NCBI GenBank assembly: GCA_023447015.1
Contig: JAEXPG010000617.1
Coordinates: forward strand, 1-16,345
DNA length: 16,345 bases
DNA from: Verrucomicrobiota bacterium
GTDB taxonomy: Bacteria > Verrucomicrobiota > Verrucomicrobiia > Opitutales > Opitutaceae
Reading direction: 5' to 3'
Positions within the stretch are counted from its first letter, which is position 1, and every line of letters begins with the position of its first letter. The position numbers were made by a program, and so were the translations under genes. The notes beneath the pieces are model-generated. The model saw only the letters and a program-made list of their open reading frames with translations, was not told where the DNA came from and ran no database searches. Positions 8,083-14,942 of the stretch are shown here, one piece after another.

Positions 8083-8856
8083 TCAGCTCAGTCCGACGGC
8101 GAGGACGAAGCCGAGCCCGAGCGCGGATTCGAGCGCGCCGAGCTGCGTGGCGCGCAGGTCGGGTGCGCGCGGGCCGAGAAGCCAGACCGCCCGCAGCAGG
8201 AGACACAGGGCTGCGATGATTGCGCTACCGCCGGCCAGATTGGCGGAGACGACGACGGCTGTTCCAGTCATGGCGAGCCAGCTCGCCATGAGGGCTGGCT
8301 CGACCGACACGGATTGCCCTTTGTGCCGACGAAGGTAGGTGCGCACGACGAGTATTGCCGGTCCGGTGCGCAGGAGGGCCAGGGCGGCAAGCGCGAGAGC
8401 TGTGGGCCAGCCCATGTCGGCGAGTGTGGCGCAGGCCGCAGGGATGGCGGCGAAGGTCGCCGCTCCGGCGAGCTCGGCGGTGGCGGTGCGGGTTTCACCG
8501 CGGGAGTCGAGCCGGACGAAGAGAGTTGCCGGGGGCGCCGCCAGCAGCAGGGGCCACAGCGCTCGCAGGCCGGCCAGCTGTGCGGCGGCGGCGAGGCTGG
8601 CGGCGATGAGACCCAAAAGCGCGACAAGGCAGGTGCGCGCGGTGGCGCGATGCCGCGGATCTCGGGTGGGGCCGAAGGCGAGCTGCGCGGGCCGTCGCGC
8701 GAGGAATAGTGCGGTGGCTGCGCCGGCCAACGCGGCTCCGGCCCACGAGGGTGCAACCAGGAGGCCGAGGGAGACCGGCTCGAGCAGCAGGCTCCACGCC
8801 CCGTGTTCTCGGGGGCGGAGGATGTCGTGGAGCCGTGTGCCGGTGCAATCGGGCAT
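8083..8856 (-). CDS. ywiC-like: YwiC-like integral membrane protein
   Basis: A 257-residue, very hydrophobic protein with about seven or eight predicted membrane helices. PREHGAWSLLLEP at residues 15-27 is the hallmark of the YwiC-like family, and FLARRPAQL follows the second helix. The family has no proven activity. In Bacillus subtilis, ywiC lies next to fnr in the nitrate-respiration region, and here the same set encodes a Crp/Fnr protein. ATG 8856 is chosen over upstream GTG 8862 and TTG 8904 because the hallmark motif begins soon after it and because a promoter-like element lies immediately upstream, with its predicted transcript start on this ATG. It is the first gene of the minus-strand set. 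Confidence 0.85.
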   Translation of the reverse strand: MPDCTGTRLHDILRPREHGAWSLLLEPVSLGLLVAPSWAGAALAGAATALFLARRPAQLAFGPTRDPRHRATARTCLVALLGLIAASLAAAAQLAGLRALWPLLLAAPPATLFVRLDSRGETRTATAELAGAATFAAIPAACATLADMGWPTALALAALALLRTGPAILVVRTYLRRHKGQSVSVEPALMASWLAMTGTAVVVSANLAGGSAIIAALCLLLRAVWLLGPRAPDLRATQLGALESALGLGFVLAVGLS

Positions 8857-8862
8857 GGGCAC

Positions 8863-8868
8863 ACGATA
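8863..8868 (-). promoter_or_regulatory. Putative -10 element of the ywiC operon
   Basis: TATCGT on the minus strand matches four of six bases of TATAAT. It lies seven bases before the ATG at 8856, and its first base is 29.5 bp from the centre of the FNR-type site, the spacing of class II activated promoters. A start six to seven bases downstream would coincide with the ATG. No -35 is expected in this architecture. Confidence 0.5.
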
Positions 8869-8890
8869 GGCGTGAAGGCGCGGCGCGGCT

Positions 8891-8904
8891 TTGATCTCGC
8901 TCAA
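8891..8904 (-). promoter_or_regulatory. FNR/Crp-type operator upstream of ywiC
   Basis: On the minus strand the site reads TTGAG-CGAG-ATCAA, matching 9 of 10 bases of the FNR consensus TTGAT-N4-ATCAA. Its centre (8897.5) is 41.5 bp before the A of ATG 8856. The Crp/Fnr protein encoded at the end of this operon carries the E..SR recognition residues that suit this site, so autoregulation is likely. Binding by another Crp/Fnr paralogue is equally possible. Confidence 0.65.
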
Positions 8905-8906
8905 GG

Positions 8907-8948
8907 CCGGGCGCCGATCGCACGGGTACGTGCGATCGGCCGGTTTTT
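8907..8948 (+). terminator. Strong hairpin followed by T5 in a divergent intergenic region
   Basis: GCCGATCGCACG (8913-8924) and CGTGCGATCGGC (8929-8940) form a perfect 12-bp stem with a GGTA loop; CCGG at 8907-8910 and 8940-8943 can extend it if a three-base bulge is allowed. TTTTT follows at 8944-8948 on the plus strand only. It reads as an intrinsic terminator for rightward transcription, yet no rightward gene ends here. It may stop antisense transcripts of the ywiC region, attenuate the LAB_N gene at 8988, or act as a DNA palindrome bound by protein. Confidence 0.6.
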
Positions 8949-8987
8949 CTGCCTGCCAGCCGGCGGTGCGGCTGCTAGCTGCGGGGG

Positions 8988-9317
8988 ATGAACGAGGTTC
9001 TGTTCAATGGTTCGCTCTTCGGCACGATGATCACGATCACCGCGTGGAAGCTCATCGGCTACACGGGGGCGACGATGTTCGCCGGCCGGTGGTTCGTGCA
9101 ATGGTGGGCGGCGAAACGCGCCGGCAAGGTCGTGGTGCCACGGCTTTTTTGGTACATGAGCGTGCTCGGCAGCCTGATGACGCTGGCGTATTTCGTGTGG
9201 GGCAAGAACGACTCGGTCGGCATCCTGCAGAACCTCTTCCCCTCGTTTGTCGCGGTCTACAACCTCTCGCTCGACATCAGCCACCGCGGCTGGAACCGCG
9301 AGAAGGTCGCCGGGTGA
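8988..9317 (+). CDS. LAB_N (lipid-A-disaccharide synthase N-terminal) domain membrane protein
   Basis: A 109-residue membrane protein with about three helices, consisting of the LAB_N domain alone. The family wording is plain: KLIGYTGATMFAGRWFVQWW, then VVPRLFWYMSVLGSLMTLAYFVW, then ILQNLFPSFVAVYNL. In some bacteria this domain is fused to the lipid A disaccharide synthase LpxB; here it stands alone and the glycosyltransferase is not in the window. Its exact role is unproven; a membrane part in lipid A or other envelope glycolipid handling is a reasonable guess. ATG 8988 follows GCGGGGG with almost no spacing, which is not a normal Shine-Dalgarno. The gene is transcribed divergently from ywiC and converges on the GYF_2 gene. 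Confidence 0.88.
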   Translation: MNEVLFNGSLFGTMITITAWKLIGYTGATMFAGRWFVQWWAAKRAGKVVVPRLFWYMSVLGSLMTLAYFVWGKNDSVGILQNLFPSFVAVYNLSLDISHRGWNREKVAG

Positions 9318-9321
9318 TCCC

Positions 9322-9338
9322 CCGGCGGGCCCCGCCGG
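9322..9338. terminator. GC hairpin filling the gap between convergent genes
   Basis: CCGGCGG and CCGCCGG form a perfect 7-bp stem with a three-base loop. The hairpin begins four bases after the LAB_N stop and ends directly before the stop of the convergent GYF_2 gene. It could serve as a two-way transcript end, although neither strand has a T-tract. Confidence 0.45.
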
Positions 9339-10148
9339 TCAGCCGTTGAACCGCGGCAGACTGGCGAGGAACTCCGGGTTGGCGCCGGCGATCCACGCCT
9401 TGCCGTCGCGCATGCGGGTGACCCGCAGCGCGGTGGCCTTGAAGTTGCCGAAGATCAGCGCTGCGATGACCGCGGCGAAGCCGAAGGGCATCAGCCAGAG
9501 CAGCCGGTCGGCGCCGGCGGCGATCGGCCAGACAATCAGCGCAACGCCGGCAAGGAAGCCGGCGACGGCGAGGATGGCGTTGGTGCGGATCTGTGCGCGA
9601 CCTTCGGCGCTGAGCGGGATCCCGAGGATGAGCTTCTTGCGGAGCGCGAGCGCCAGGATGAGCGTGATCAGGATGCTGATGAGGATCGAGAGGTAGACGA
9701 GCGGATGAACCCAGTAGAGTTTCTTGGTCACGAACTCGTTGGCGGCGACCATGGTGTTGGTTTTCACGCAGCGCGCAGGCAGACGGGGACAATCCAACCG
9801 CACGACGATGCGCTTGCCATCGCGCCACGCCCCAACGGCCGAGCCGACGGTCGACGGCGAGACCCCTTCCCGCAGCGCCTGGTAATAGGTGTCTTTGCCC
9901 TCGGCGGAAACCCAGCCGTGCGCAGTCCGGATCATCTCGGACTCGGCGTACTCCCGGCCGGTGATGATGCAGCGGTGACCGCCCGGTGCGTTGCCCAAGC
10001 CGGTCGCGGAAAGGGGGATCCAGTTCGGGAGCCCCGACTTCCAGACCAGAGTCGAGGCGGAGATTTTTCCGGCGGCGAGGAGACGGAGCAATTCGGCTTC
10101 CTCGACCGGTCCCTGACGGTTCGTGCCGTCAGCGTAGTACCAGTGCAT
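9339..10148 (-). CDS. GYF_2 (DUF4339) domain membrane protein
   Basis: A 269-residue protein. Residues 1-47 form a GYF_2 domain: MHWYYADGTNRQGPVEEAEL, then GKISASTLVWKSGLPNWIPL. In bacteria this domain is a probable protein-peptide interaction module at the N-terminus of membrane proteins. Residues ~55-140 are a soluble part with CIITGREYAESEMI, and about four hydrophobic helices follow between ~148 and 235. A short polar tail contains MRDGKAWIAGANPEFLASLP. The start is supported by GGAG six bases before ATG 10148. The gene lies 68 bases after the coiled-coil membrane protein gene on the same strand, so the two are probably co-transcribed and may work together in the envelope. The specific function is unknown. 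Confidence 0.85.
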   Translation of the reverse strand: MHWYYADGTNRQGPVEEAELLRLLAAGKISASTLVWKSGLPNWIPLSATGLGNAPGGHRCIITGREYAESEMIRTAHGWVSAEGKDTYYQALREGVSPSTVGSAVGAWRDGKRIVVRLDCPRLPARCVKTNTMVAANEFVTKKLYWVHPLVYLSILISILITLILALALRKKLILGIPLSAEGRAQIRTNAILAVAGFLAGVALIVWPIAAGADRLLWLMPFGFAAVIAALIFGNFKATALRVTRMRDGKAWIAGANPEFLASLPRFNG

Positions 10149-10216
10149 GGCGTTCTCCGGGGGAAACCGTGTCGGCGGAAACCGGGTGGCGGGTCAGCGC
10201 AACGCGGGCGGCCCGT

Positions 10217-11836
10217 TCAGAACGGATCGGGCTCGCGAAAGACGGGGGTCGCTTCTACGTGGTGGCCCGGCGGGAGGAGGATGGCCTCGCCTTGGGCGGC
10301 GATGTCGTCGTTCTTGTAGAGTTGGATCTTCACCGGCGCGGTGGCGTCGGGAGTCTTCCATGACCACTTGCCGATCGAGATGAACTCCATCGGGACTCCC
10401 TTCTCCCAGCTCAGGCCGGGGCCCTCGCCGCGGATGAAAACCTTGTTGCCGATCCCGATGTAGGCGGTGACCAGCAGGCGGGTTGTGCCGTCGTTGGTTT
10501 TGGCCGGGGCGGAGTGGGAGGCCGGCTCGGCATCGTAGATGATCTCGGGTTCGGCGAAACCCGGCAGCACCGCTTCGCCGAGGCTGCGGGTGGAGGATTT
10601 GCGCCGCGGCTCGCGTTTCGGTGGCGGCTCGGCGGCGAGTGTCGCCTCTGGCGCGGGTTCGGTCTGGGTGGCGGTTGTGGCCGGGTCGGCGCTGCCCGCG
10701 GGTTCGGCCGGTTCCGTGGCCTGTGACGCGGCAGCTGGAGCGCCGGTGGTCGAGGAGATGGGGGCGGCTTCGGCGGTCTCCGCGGGGGATTCGGCGGAGC
10801 GCGGAGCGATGGGGTCGCGTTTGATGCGGGGGAACGCGGTGAGCTGCATGACCGGGAGCGCGGCGGTGGCCGTGCTCGAGTCGGGAGCCGAGGAGTCCGC
10901 GGGAACAGCCTCGGCGGCGGCTTCTGCATGGTCGCCTGCGGCGGCCCGCGGGCGGCGTGTCGCCCGACCGGCGGCCTCGATGGCCCGTGCGGCGGCGTGG
11001 AGCTGGTCGATTCGCTGATTGAGCGACGCATCGATCTCCTGTTCGAGCTGGCGCAGGGCGGCGGTACGTTCGAGCAGGTGGCCGGAGACGGCCTCGGCGG
11101 CGGCGAGTGTCTCGCGGGCGCGGGCTTCGGCGGTGCCGATGGCGGTCTGTGCGTTGGCGGCGGATTGGTTGAGCGAGCTCTCCGCACGGTGGGCGGCAGC
11201 TCCGAGCGCTGCTTCCGCGCGCGTTGTGGCGGCCCCCAGTGCGGCGGCGAGTGCCGGTGCCGCCTCGGTCGCCTCGCGGCGTGCGGCCTCCAGCGCGGCA
11301 CGGGCGTCCTTCTCGATGGCGGCAAACTCCTTGGTGGCGGATTGGATGGTGGTGGCGAGCGCGGACAGCCGCTGACCCTCCGCGTCGCGCAGCGCCTCGA
11401 GCTCCTTCGTCATCGCGGCCTTGTCCTCGTCGTCGCGTTCCTGGAGCTGGTTGGTGAACTCGGCGATCTTCTCCTGCAGCCGGTAGGGGAGCGTGTCGGC
11501 GGCGTGGACGGCGTTGGCCGCGGCCTCGTGGGCGGATTTGAGCTGGGCGCTGGTGGAGGCGAGCGTTTCGACGGCCTGGACGAGCTTGTGGTTCTGCACC
11601 TCAAGCCTCTGCTGGAACTCGGCTTCGGCGGTGCGCTGGGCGGCAAGGAAATCGAGCAGGTAAGGCGTCGCTCCGAGAATCGCCCCGAGCGCGACGCAGC
11701 CGAAGATCACCGAGAGGGCGAGGGCGGAGAGCGGTGTTTCGGCAAGGGCAGGGACGAGGCAGGCGAGGGCGAGCAGGAAGGCATCGCCGACGAAATAGGG
11801 CCACTTGGGCGGGCGAGGGGAGTTGGAGAGGTTCAT
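10217..11836 (-). CDS. Alanine-rich coiled-coil membrane protein with C-terminal beta-rich domain
   Basis: A 539-residue protein of unknown function. Two hydrophobic helices lie near the N-terminus (about residues 19-64, separated by a short turn). They are followed by ~230 residues of Ala/Glu/Arg-rich heptad-like sequence, surely a long coiled coil. Then comes a Pro/Ala/Thr/Ser-rich low-complexity linker with basic patches (KREPRRKSS). The last ~85 residues form a compact domain with TRLLVTAYIGIGNKVFIRGE, GPGLSWEKGVPMEFISIGKW and VKIQLYKND. This resembles the beta-sandwich folds of starch-binding or Ig-like modules, but I cannot assign it to a named family with confidence. Start ATG 11836 is chosen because the frame upstream (open to 11923) lacks protein character; no Shine-Dalgarno is visible. 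It is followed by the GYF_2 gene. Confidence 0.8.
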   Translation of the reverse strand: MNLSNSPRPPKWPYFVGDAFLLALACLVPALAETPLSALALSVIFGCVALGAILGATPYLLDFLAAQRTAEAEFQQRLEVQNHKLVQAVETLASTSAQLKSAHEAAANAVHAADTLPYRLQEKIAEFTNQLQERDDEDKAAMTKELEALRDAEGQRLSALATTIQSATKEFAAIEKDARAALEAARREATEAAPALAAALGAATTRAEAALGAAAHRAESSLNQSAANAQTAIGTAEARARETLAAAEAVSGHLLERTAALRQLEQEIDASLNQRIDQLHAAARAIEAAGRATRRPRAAAGDHAEAAAEAVPADSSAPDSSTATAALPVMQLTAFPRIKRDPIAPRSAESPAETAEAAPISSTTGAPAAASQATEPAEPAGSADPATTATQTEPAPEATLAAEPPPKREPRRKSSTRSLGEAVLPGFAEPEIIYDAEPASHSAPAKTNDGTTRLLVTAYIGIGNKVFIRGEGPGLSWEKGVPMEFISIGKWSWKTPDATAPVKIQLYKNDDIAAQGEAILLPPGHHVEATPVFREPDPF

Positions 11837-11972
11837 CGCGCGGAGCTTGGGGCTGACGAATCCAAGACGCCCTCCATTCTTCAGAGCGGGGCGGAGTCGC
11901 AAGGCCAAAGCCGGGGCTGCCATGCAGCGAAACCACGGGGCTCACCCTTGCGGGTGCGGCTTGGGCAAAGGA

Positions 11973-12362
11973 TCAGTGGACCCGTCGCCAGAACACGCCA
12001 GCAAGGGACACCAGCATGCCGATCCGGAGAGCCCCCTCGAAGGTGAGGATGTGCAGCACCCATCTCACCGGGGAGTTCCGGCGAAGGAGAAACCCGCCGA
12101 GGCTGATCAGAAACAGCGCCAACGCCTGCAGTCGGCCAACGCTGCCGCCGAGCAGAAGCCCCATCCACACCCAGTAGAGGAACAGCAGGAGCGTCCACGT
12201 GAAGGCCAGTCGCTCGCCCATGGGGAGCGTCCGGGGGTCTTGCCCGGTCGCCATCTGCCGCACTCCGAGGTAGCGCTCGCACAGCACGAGCTGCCAGATC
12301 TCGAAGACAAGGAACAGCGGGACGAGTGTGATCAGCCAAAGCATGGTCTCGTGGTCGGACAT
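11973..12362 (-). CDS. Small hypothetical integral membrane protein
   Basis: A 129-residue protein with about four hydrophobic helices (roughly residues 7-28, 52-70, 76-92 and 101-123) and short basic loops. It resembles no family that I recognise. ATG 12362 is supported by GGAG about six bases upstream. The same frame is open for 525 bases further upstream, but that part runs antisense to the SSB-like gene and is arginine-rich without structure, so it is rejected. The gene is transcribed divergently from the SSB-like gene, 123 bases away, and lies 136 bases upstream of the coiled-coil gene; co-transcription with it is possible but not shown. Confidence 0.75.
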   Translation of the reverse strand: MSDHETMLWLITLVPLFLVFEIWQLVLCERYLGVRQMATGQDPRTLPMGERLAFTWTLLLFLYWVWMGLLLGGSVGRLQALALFLISLGGFLLRRNSPVRWVLHILTFEGALRIGMLVSLAGVFWRRVH

Positions 12363-12485
12363 CCTGCTCCGATGATGGCGCGAAGCAAGGCCTTGGCAGG
12401 GCGGATTCAGGTGAAGGCTCCGGTGGCGGTTTCGCCTCTCAAGTGGCGTGCCGGTCCGCCGATAGGAAGGAAACCCCCTCGTGCG

Positions 12486-12821
12486 ATGAACACCTGCCAC
12501 TTCACCGGTTGGATTCCGTTCGCGCCCGAAACGCGCTACACCCCCTCGGGCCGCAAAGTAATCTGCTTCGCCGCGCGCGTGCGTGACGAGCACGGGACCG
12601 AGTCGATTCTTCGTTTTCAGATGGACGGTGATCCGGTTGCCCCGGTCCCACCCGAGATCGCGCCGGGCCGCACGGTCGAGATCGACGCCGAAGCGACCAC
12701 GCAGGCGGTGCACCGTCCCGACGGCCGGACGGTCTCGCGACTGGTCTTCCACGTCAGACGGCTTTCGTCGCTCGGGCGCCGCCGCGCGGCGGAGTCGCCG
12801 CTTCAACTCGCACTGTTCTGA
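12486..12821 (+). CDS. SSB-like OB-fold protein
   Basis: A 111-residue protein that resembles bacterial single-stranded DNA-binding protein in outline. ETRYTPSGRKVICFAARVRD (residues 15-34) matches the SSB pattern 'PELRYTPSG.AVA.F.LAV'. IAPGRTVEIDAEA, then RLVFHVRRLSSLGRR, matches 'L.KG..V.VEG.L' and the final strand 'V....FLGRR'. Unlike true SSB it lacks the long acidic tail ending DDDIPF and closes with LQLALF, keeping only a terminal Phe. It also lacks several usual aromatic DNA contacts. It may bind nucleic acid or be an OB-fold adaptor; the function is inferred from fold only. AGGAAGG is present upstream but 15 bases from ATG 12486, longer than usual; no nearer in-frame start exists. Confidence 0.72.
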   Translation: MNTCHFTGWIPFAPETRYTPSGRKVICFAARVRDEHGTESILRFQMDGDPVAPVPPEIAPGRTVEIDAEATTQAVHRPDGRTVSRLVFHVRRLSSLGRRRAAESPLQLALF

Positions 12822-12943
12822 GCTGCCGCGGCGCACGCGTCGGGGCACGGCTCGCGCGGGCTCACGTGGTGTCGTTTGCATCGGCACCGGCGAAATTGGC
12901 TGGCGTCTGTGGGCCGGCCGCGCTTGCTCCCCGGCGTTCTGCG

Positions 12944-14461
12944 ATGTCCAGCCTCCGCCACATTCCGCTCGGCCATGCCATTCCGAGCCGCCCGCATGCG
13001 ATCTCGGTGAGTCTGCCCACGATGGCCGATCTGATCGGGTACGAGGAAAAGACTCCGGCGGTGGTCCGGCAGGTCCCGACCGGGTATCCGCGTTTCGTGC
13101 TGCACCCGTTTGTGCGCACGCTCACACAGGAGTTCTCCCGCCGCCAGGGTTTGCAGGGACAGGCGGTGTGGCTGACGACAACAGCTGGTCTCGCCGCTCG
13201 GCTTCGCGACTGGATGGGCGGAGATGCGCGTGTGGTGACCGAGGGGGCCCTCTGCGGGGTGACCTTCGCCTGTGATTCCGAGCGGAACAGCCGGGCCAAG
13301 GCCTTTCTGCAGCATAGCGGTGGATTCATTTCTTCGCGACAGGCGGAGGATCATCTCGCTGCGGCCGGTCTGGTGCCCGCTCCGGCCCGGGAGGAGCTTG
13401 TGGACGCGGATCCGCTTGGGGCCGTGAAACGGGAACTCCGCCGCGCCTTCACCGGGGCTCGCGACGAGGACCTGTTTGTCGCGGCCAACGGCATGAACGC
13501 CATCCACTCCGCGTTCGCGGCCGTCAACTCGGTGCAGTCGCCGCGGGGCCGCACGACATGGATTCAGCTCGGCTGGCTCTATCTCGACTCGATCGCGATC
13601 CTGCGGAAGTTCACCGCCGACCCGTCGGTCGACCACGTGGTGTTGCCCTCGGTGTTCGATCTAGTCTCGCTGCGGCGTGTGCTTGAGGAGCGACGTGGTC
13701 GTGTGGCTGGCATCATCACCGAGGCGCCGACGAATCCCCTGATCCAGTGTGCCGACCTGCCGGCGCTCGCGGCACTCGCCCGTGAACACGGTGCGCACCT
13801 GTTGGTCGACGCGAGCATCGCATCGCCGTGGAATGTCGATGTGCTCCCTCATGCCGACATCGCCCTGGCCAGCCTCACGAAGTACGCCGCTGCTGAGGGC
13901 GACCTGCTTGCTGGTGCGGCAGCGGTGAATCCGGCGAGCCTCGATGCGGCGGCGTTGCGAGAGGGTCTCGCGGTCCGGATCGCTCCGCCCTACCGGCGCG
14001 ACCTTGCCCGGCTGGCGCGGGAGATCCGCGACGTCGACCAGGTGCTTGCCGGTATCAATGCTGCCACAATGCGCGTGGCCGAGTACCTCGGAACGCGCCC
14101 GGAGGTGAAACGCCTGCACTGGGCGTTGGCTCCGGAGTCACGGAAGAACTTCCTTCGTGTGGCGCGGGCGCCCGGTGCCGTGGGCGCCATGATCACCTTC
14201 GAGTTGGATCCGGGGTTGTTCACCCGTGTGTACGATCGGGTGCGGCTTCCGAAAGGCCCGAGTTTTGGGCTTCGGAACTCGTTGTTTTGCCCGTTTATGT
14301 ACCTCGGGCATTACGACCTTGTCACGAGCAGCGAGGGGCGTGCGGTCCTGGCCCGGCATTCACTCAACCCCGAATTGTTGCGGCTTTCAGTTGGCCTCGA
14401 ACCGGTCGACGAAATCATCGGTGCGCTGGCAGAAGCGTTGGATGCTGTGAAAACAGTTTGA
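12944..14461 (+). CDS. Cystathionine gamma-synthase-like PLP enzyme, long 'fungal-type'
   Basis: A 505-residue cytoplasmic enzyme of the Cys/Met-metabolism PLP family, which joins O-acylhomoserine and cysteine to form cystathionine. The PLP lysine is Lys313 in LASLTKYAAAEGD; the upstream Asp of the cofactor site is in HLLVDASIASPW, and EAPTNPLI is the family's usual 'E.P.NP' segment. The protein is about 100 residues longer than common bacterial MetB. It begins with IPLGHAIPSRPHAISVSLPT, then IGYEE, then TGYPRFVLH, a pattern I associate with fungal Str2-type enzymes. ATG 12944 is chosen because this conserved opening follows at once; GTG 12866 would add 26 unlike residues. MetX at the left edge makes the co-substrate. 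No regulatory element is seen, and the lack of Shine-Dalgarno is shared with several neighbours. Confidence 0.87.
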   Translation: MSSLRHIPLGHAIPSRPHAISVSLPTMADLIGYEEKTPAVVRQVPTGYPRFVLHPFVRTLTQEFSRRQGLQGQAVWLTTTAGLAARLRDWMGGDARVVTEGALCGVTFACDSERNSRAKAFLQHSGGFISSRQAEDHLAAAGLVPAPAREELVDADPLGAVKRELRRAFTGARDEDLFVAANGMNAIHSAFAAVNSVQSPRGRTTWIQLGWLYLDSIAILRKFTADPSVDHVVLPSVFDLVSLRRVLEERRGRVAGIITEAPTNPLIQCADLPALAALAREHGAHLLVDASIASPWNVDVLPHADIALASLTKYAAAEGDLLAGAAAVNPASLDAAALREGLAVRIAPPYRRDLARLAREIRDVDQVLAGINAATMRVAEYLGTRPEVKRLHWALAPESRKNFLRVARAPGAVGAMITFELDPGLFTRVYDRVRLPKGPSFGLRNSLFCPFMYLGHYDLVTSSEGRAVLARHSLNPELLRLSVGLEPVDEIIGALAEALDAVKTV

Positions 14462-14495
14462 GGTCTTCGCGGCTGTCGCGGACCGTGCAGCTCTT

Positions 14496-14861
14496 ATGAT
14501 GAAGGGTCAGAAAGTCGTCTGCATCAACGACCGCTTTCCGGCGGTTGTCCGAGCGATCTACAAACAACTCCCGGTCAAGGGGGTGACATACACGATCCGC
14601 GAGGTCTTTCTTGGGCGGGAGAAGGTCGTGAAGGCGGGCGATTCTGCGACGGTTGGGCTCCTTCTTGAGGAGTTGGTGAATCCGCCGGACCCGTTGCATA
14701 AGGGGCAACAGGAGTTGGGATTCAACTCCGAGCGTTTTGCGCCCCAGGAGGAGCTCCCTGACGAGATGGCCGAGGCCGAGATGGCTGAAGTCGCCGGTGC
14801 AGGAACCAAGACCGGGTTCTACGTCCCGGATCACCCGTCTGGGGACTACGGCTCAAACTGA
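14496..14861 (+). CDS. Small hypothetical protein
   Basis: A 121-residue soluble protein that I cannot assign. Residues 1-80 look folded: KVVCINDRFP, then LPVKGVTYTIREVFLG, then GLLLEELVNPPDP, then GFNSERFAPQEE. This order resembles a small uncharacterised family, sometimes seen in phages, that has a 'Y.I......G..LEEI.N.......RF.P' pattern; this is recall, not a search. The last ~40 residues are acidic and low in complexity (DEMAEAEMAEVAG). The start could be ATG 14496 or 14499; no Shine-Dalgarno is visible. It lies 34 bases after the PLP enzyme gene on the same strand and may be co-transcribed with it. Confidence 0.65.
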   Translation: MMKGQKVVCINDRFPAVVRAIYKQLPVKGVTYTIREVFLGREKVVKAGDSATVGLLLEELVNPPDPLHKGQQELGFNSERFAPQEELPDEMAEAEMAEVAGAGTKTGFYVPDHPSGDYGSN

Positions 14862-14927
14862 GCAGGGCCAGCTCTTGCCGTGCGACGATGGTGGACTGCC
14901 CATTTCTCTGGAGACCGCTTGGGTCGT

Positions 14928-14942
14928 CCGACGAGTCGTCGG
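14928..14942. repeat. Short perfect palindrome
   Basis: CCGACGA and TCGTCGG are perfect reverse complements around a single G. The palindrome lies 66 bases after the hypothetical gene's stop. With no T-tract and a one-base centre it suits a protein-binding site more than an RNA hairpin, but it may be chance. Confidence 0.35.

Noticed and set aside
10928..12046. A 372-codon plus-strand frame over the coiled-coil gene
   Set aside because: Gly/Arg-rich shadow of the Ala-rich coiled coil on the other strand; no domain pattern.
12363..12887. Upstream extension of the small membrane protein on the minus strand
   Set aside because: It lies antisense to the SSB-like gene, is Arg-rich and unstructured, and a good Shine-Dalgarno precedes ATG 12362.
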